A stretch of 7,686 bases of DNA from Chloroflexota bacterium (GTDB taxonomy: Bacteria; Chloroflexota; Dehalococcoidia; Lucifugimonadales; UBA826): contig PBDP01000004.1 in NCBI GenBank assembly GCA_002718095.1, forward strand, positions 33,108 through 40,793, written 5' to 3'. A program made the position numbers and the translations under genes. The notes beneath the pieces are model-generated. The model worked only from the letters and a program-made list of their open reading frames with translations. It was not told the DNA's origin and made no database searches. Below are positions 6,355 to 7,686 of this stretch, one piece after another; positions within the stretch are counted from its first letter, which is position 1, and the number at the start of each line of letters is the position of its first letter.

Positions 6355-6804
6355 ATGGTGAAATTTGTAATGATTTTTGGACTTATCCTTATAACCGTGT
6401 CAATATTATTTGTTGGTTATTCGGGTTACATAATTGACAGGCAAAAATTTTCTGATGGAGAAGCTATTGCTATGGTAAAAGAAAAACTTGTTCTCGATAG
6501 GGACAGTAATTATACTCGAGAAATATGTAACCATGTACTTATTGAGATTAATAATGATTTCCTTAATGATGGTAAAGGCTTAAAAGAAAGATATCTTGGT
6601 AGTGGAGTTTGGGAAGTTTCTTTTGGCGAAGGTCCGGTAACTCCCATTTATGGAGAGATGTCTTACAGTTCTTTAGGTTATAGAAATATTACATACTTAT
6701 GGTTGGTTTATGAAACATCATTAACTGTAGAATCAAAAGGTACTCATGAGTATGATGCTGATTTGAATGGAGAATGGAATAAAGCGGTTAGATTTAAGTG
6801 TTAA
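6355..6804 (+). CDS. Unrecognised small membrane-anchored protein
   Basis: I do not recognise this 149-residue protein. Residues 4-22 form one hydrophobic span followed by GYSGYIIDRQ, which fits an N-terminal membrane anchor or uncleaved signal with the remaining ~120 residues outside. There is no lipobox cysteine. The exported part contains two short strand-like stretches (SGVWEVSFG 83-91, LWLVYETSLTVES 115-127). It has only two cysteines, C58 and the final residue C149, which could form a disulfide if it is exported. GAGG at 6347-6350 lies 4 nt before ATG 6355 and 7 nt before the next codon, GTG 6358, so either start is possible; the ATG is the simpler choice. The DUF805 gene begins 28 nt after the stop, so the two probably form an operon. 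Confidence 0.75.
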   Translation: MVKFVMIFGLILITVSILFVGYSGYIIDRQKFSDGEAIAMVKEKLVLDRDSNYTREICNHVLIEINNDFLNDGKGLKERYLGSGVWEVSFGEGPVTPIYGEMSYSSLGYRNITYLWLVYETSLTVESKGTHEYDADLNGEWNKAVRFKC

Positions 6805-6832
6805 CTAAAATCTTTAATTGAAGGAGATCTAA

Positions 6833-7252
6833 ATGTTTTGTGCTAAATGTGGGGTTGAAAATGATGTTTTAGGAAGTTTTTGTAAGACCTGTGGGGCTAC
6901 TTTAGAAACGAGTAAAGCAGTTTCGTTTTCTGACGCGATATCTTTAGCGTTTAAAAATTATTTGAATTTTAAAGGTCGTTCAACCAGAGCCGAGTATTGG
7001 TGGTTTTTTTTATTTACATTTACTTTATCTATTGTTACTCAAATAATTGATTCTTTTTCTTCATTAGGGGTTACTAATTTTATTTCTTCTTTGATTGTGC
7101 TTTTGCCTAGTCTCGCTGTTGGAGTTAGAAGGCTTCATGATATTGGGAAATCAGGATGGTGGTTATTATTGTGGTTTGCAGTGATTGTAGGTTGGGTAAT
7201 ATTACTTGTGTGGAGTGTTAGAAAAAGTGATGGTCCTAATAAATATGGTTAA
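6833..7252 (+). CDS. Zinc-ribbon/DUF805 membrane protein
   Basis: This 139-residue protein joins an N-terminal zinc ribbon (C3xxC6 and C17xxC20) to a DUF805 domain (the YhaH-like family, function unknown). DUF805 marks seen: FKGRSTRAEYWWF (46-58), LLPSLAVGVRRLHDIGKSGWW (90-110) and the C-terminal GPNKYG. About three membrane spans fall near 56-72, 83-98 and 108-128, with the zinc ribbon probably in the cytoplasm. AAGGAG at 6821-6826, 6 nt before the ATG, gives a firm start. It follows the single-span membrane protein by 28 nt on the same strand. Its stop lies 7 nt from the stop of the convergent 49-residue gene, with no terminator hairpin seen between them. Confidence 0.9.
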   Translation: MFCAKCGVENDVLGSFCKTCGATLETSKAVSFSDAISLAFKNYLNFKGRSTRAEYWWFFLFTFTLSIVTQIIDSFSSLGVTNFISSLIVLLPSLAVGVRRLHDIGKSGWWLLLWFAVIVGWVILLVWSVRKSDGPNKYG

Positions 7253-7259
7253 AAACAAC

Positions 7260-7409
7260 TTACTTTAGATGATTGCGAATAAAATAAAGGAAAATTCCAA
7301 GCCCCACACCTGATAATATGATTTCAGGGGTACTTGTTAATATGCCACCTGTTATTAATCCAACCGATATCGCAAAAGTACCTACTAATGTAAACCATCC
7401 TTTAGTCAT
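7260..7409 (-). CDS. Small two-span membrane protein (49 residues)
   Basis: This short gene encodes 49 residues, mostly hydrophobic: a span at about 5-22, a TSTPE turn, a second span at about 29-43, and a basic tail FIRNHLK. A two-helix hairpin in the membrane is the natural reading. I recognise no family. It starts 4 nt after the stop of the partial SDR on the same strand, and AAAGG at 7418-7422 sits 8 nt before the ATG, so translation is probably coupled to the SDR. An in-frame ATG 18 nt further up (7427) would give 55 residues but has a poor ribosome site. Its tight fit between two genes, its start signal and its membrane-like composition support a real gene. Confidence 0.6.
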   Translation of the reverse strand: MTKGWFTLVGTFAISVGLITGGILTSTPEIILSGVGLGIFLYFIRNHLK

Positions 7410-7413
7410 TGAT

Positions 7414-7686
7414 TTAACCTTTGGCATATCTGGAAGGATTGTCTCCTTCGAATTGCCATAGAGGTCGCGCTCCTATGTCTACGCCGCCATCTACGGCAAG
7501 ATTTTGACCTGTAACCCAAGCTGACTCATCTGATGCGAAGAATAATGACGCATAAGCAATATCGTTTGGAAAACCTGTTCTGTGTAATGTAGGTTCAGCG
7601 GGTGGGACCGAATCTTCAACTAGGTCTCCTCTAAATAGCCCTGCATAAATACAGTTAACTCTAATATTATCGGAATATATTTCTTT
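7414..7686 (-). CDS. SDR-family oxidoreductase, C-terminal part (cut by the window edge)
   Basis: The last 90 residues of a second short-chain dehydrogenase/reductase run in from the right edge; no start is in the window. Seen: DNIRVNCIYAG (6-16), corresponding to the strand and PG loop after the active site; RTGFPNDIAYASLFFASDES (36-55); WVTGQNLAVDGG (57-68); and a short tail ending PSRYAKG. These are the standard SDR C-terminal motifs, aligned well with the first SDR of the window (for example RTGVPEDIGNATVFLCSDEA and FITGHNLVVDGG). The Rossmann loop and Ser-Tyr-Lys residues lie outside. The usual Pro of the PG motif is replaced by Ala. The 49-residue membrane protein gene follows after 4 nt. 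Confidence 0.9.
   Translation of the reverse strand, partial: KEIYSDNIRVNCIYAGLFRGDLVEDSVPPAEPTLHRTGFPNDIAYASLFFASDESAWVTGQNLAVDGGVDIGARPLWQFEGDNPSRYAKG

Overview
This is an AT-rich bacterial window with compact gene spacing, Shine-Dalgarno leaders and A/T-ending codons. The gene mix is SDR oxidoreductases, a mandelate-racemase-type enolase-superfamily enzyme, a DUF1800/DUF1501 pair with an NHL propeller, and a DUF805 membrane protein. It suggests a free-living heterotroph. A marine SAR202-type Chloroflexota is a guess based on the SDR and enolase-superfamily content; nothing in the window proves the taxon.

Layout, left to right. (1) A complete SDR dehydrogenase (61-900, +), possibly coupled to a gene that ends at the window edge, is followed directly by a strong 3' hairpin (901-932). 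(2) A 200-nt gap ends in an intrinsic terminator (1051-1080) only 20 nt before the next start codon; an upstream segment could pair with the terminator's 5' arm, giving an attenuator-like layout. (3) A tight three-gene + strand cluster follows: DUF1800 (1101-2504), DUF1501 (2521-3678) and an NHL-repeat beta-propeller (3665-4696). In-frame stops just upstream of all three starts exclude hidden signal peptides. (4) Tail-to-tail with the propeller gene, and overlapping it by 8 nt in a palindrome that supplies both stop codons, lies a - strand operon. It runs from an enolase-superfamily sugar-acid dehydratase-like enzyme (6164 to 5082) into a small XRE-type regulator (5063 to 4689). An operator-like inverted repeat (6196-6223) lies upstream of the enzyme gene and is a natural candidate target for that regulator. 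(5) Divergent from this operon, on the + strand, are two small membrane-protein genes: an unrecognised single-span protein (6355-6804) and a zinc-ribbon/DUF805 protein (6833-7252). (6) At the right edge, on the - strand, is the 3' part of a second SDR (7414-7686) followed 4 nt later by a 49-residue two-span membrane protein gene (7260-7409) that ends 7 nt from the DUF805 gene.

Functionally, the enolase-superfamily enzyme and the two SDRs fit oxidation and dehydration of hydroxy- or sugar-acid substrates. The DUF1800-DUF1501 pair is widely conserved but of unclear function; here it appears with a propeller partner and no export signals. No RNA genes, insertion sequences, CRISPR arrays or integration signs were seen, and no gene-free stretch exceeds 300 bases.
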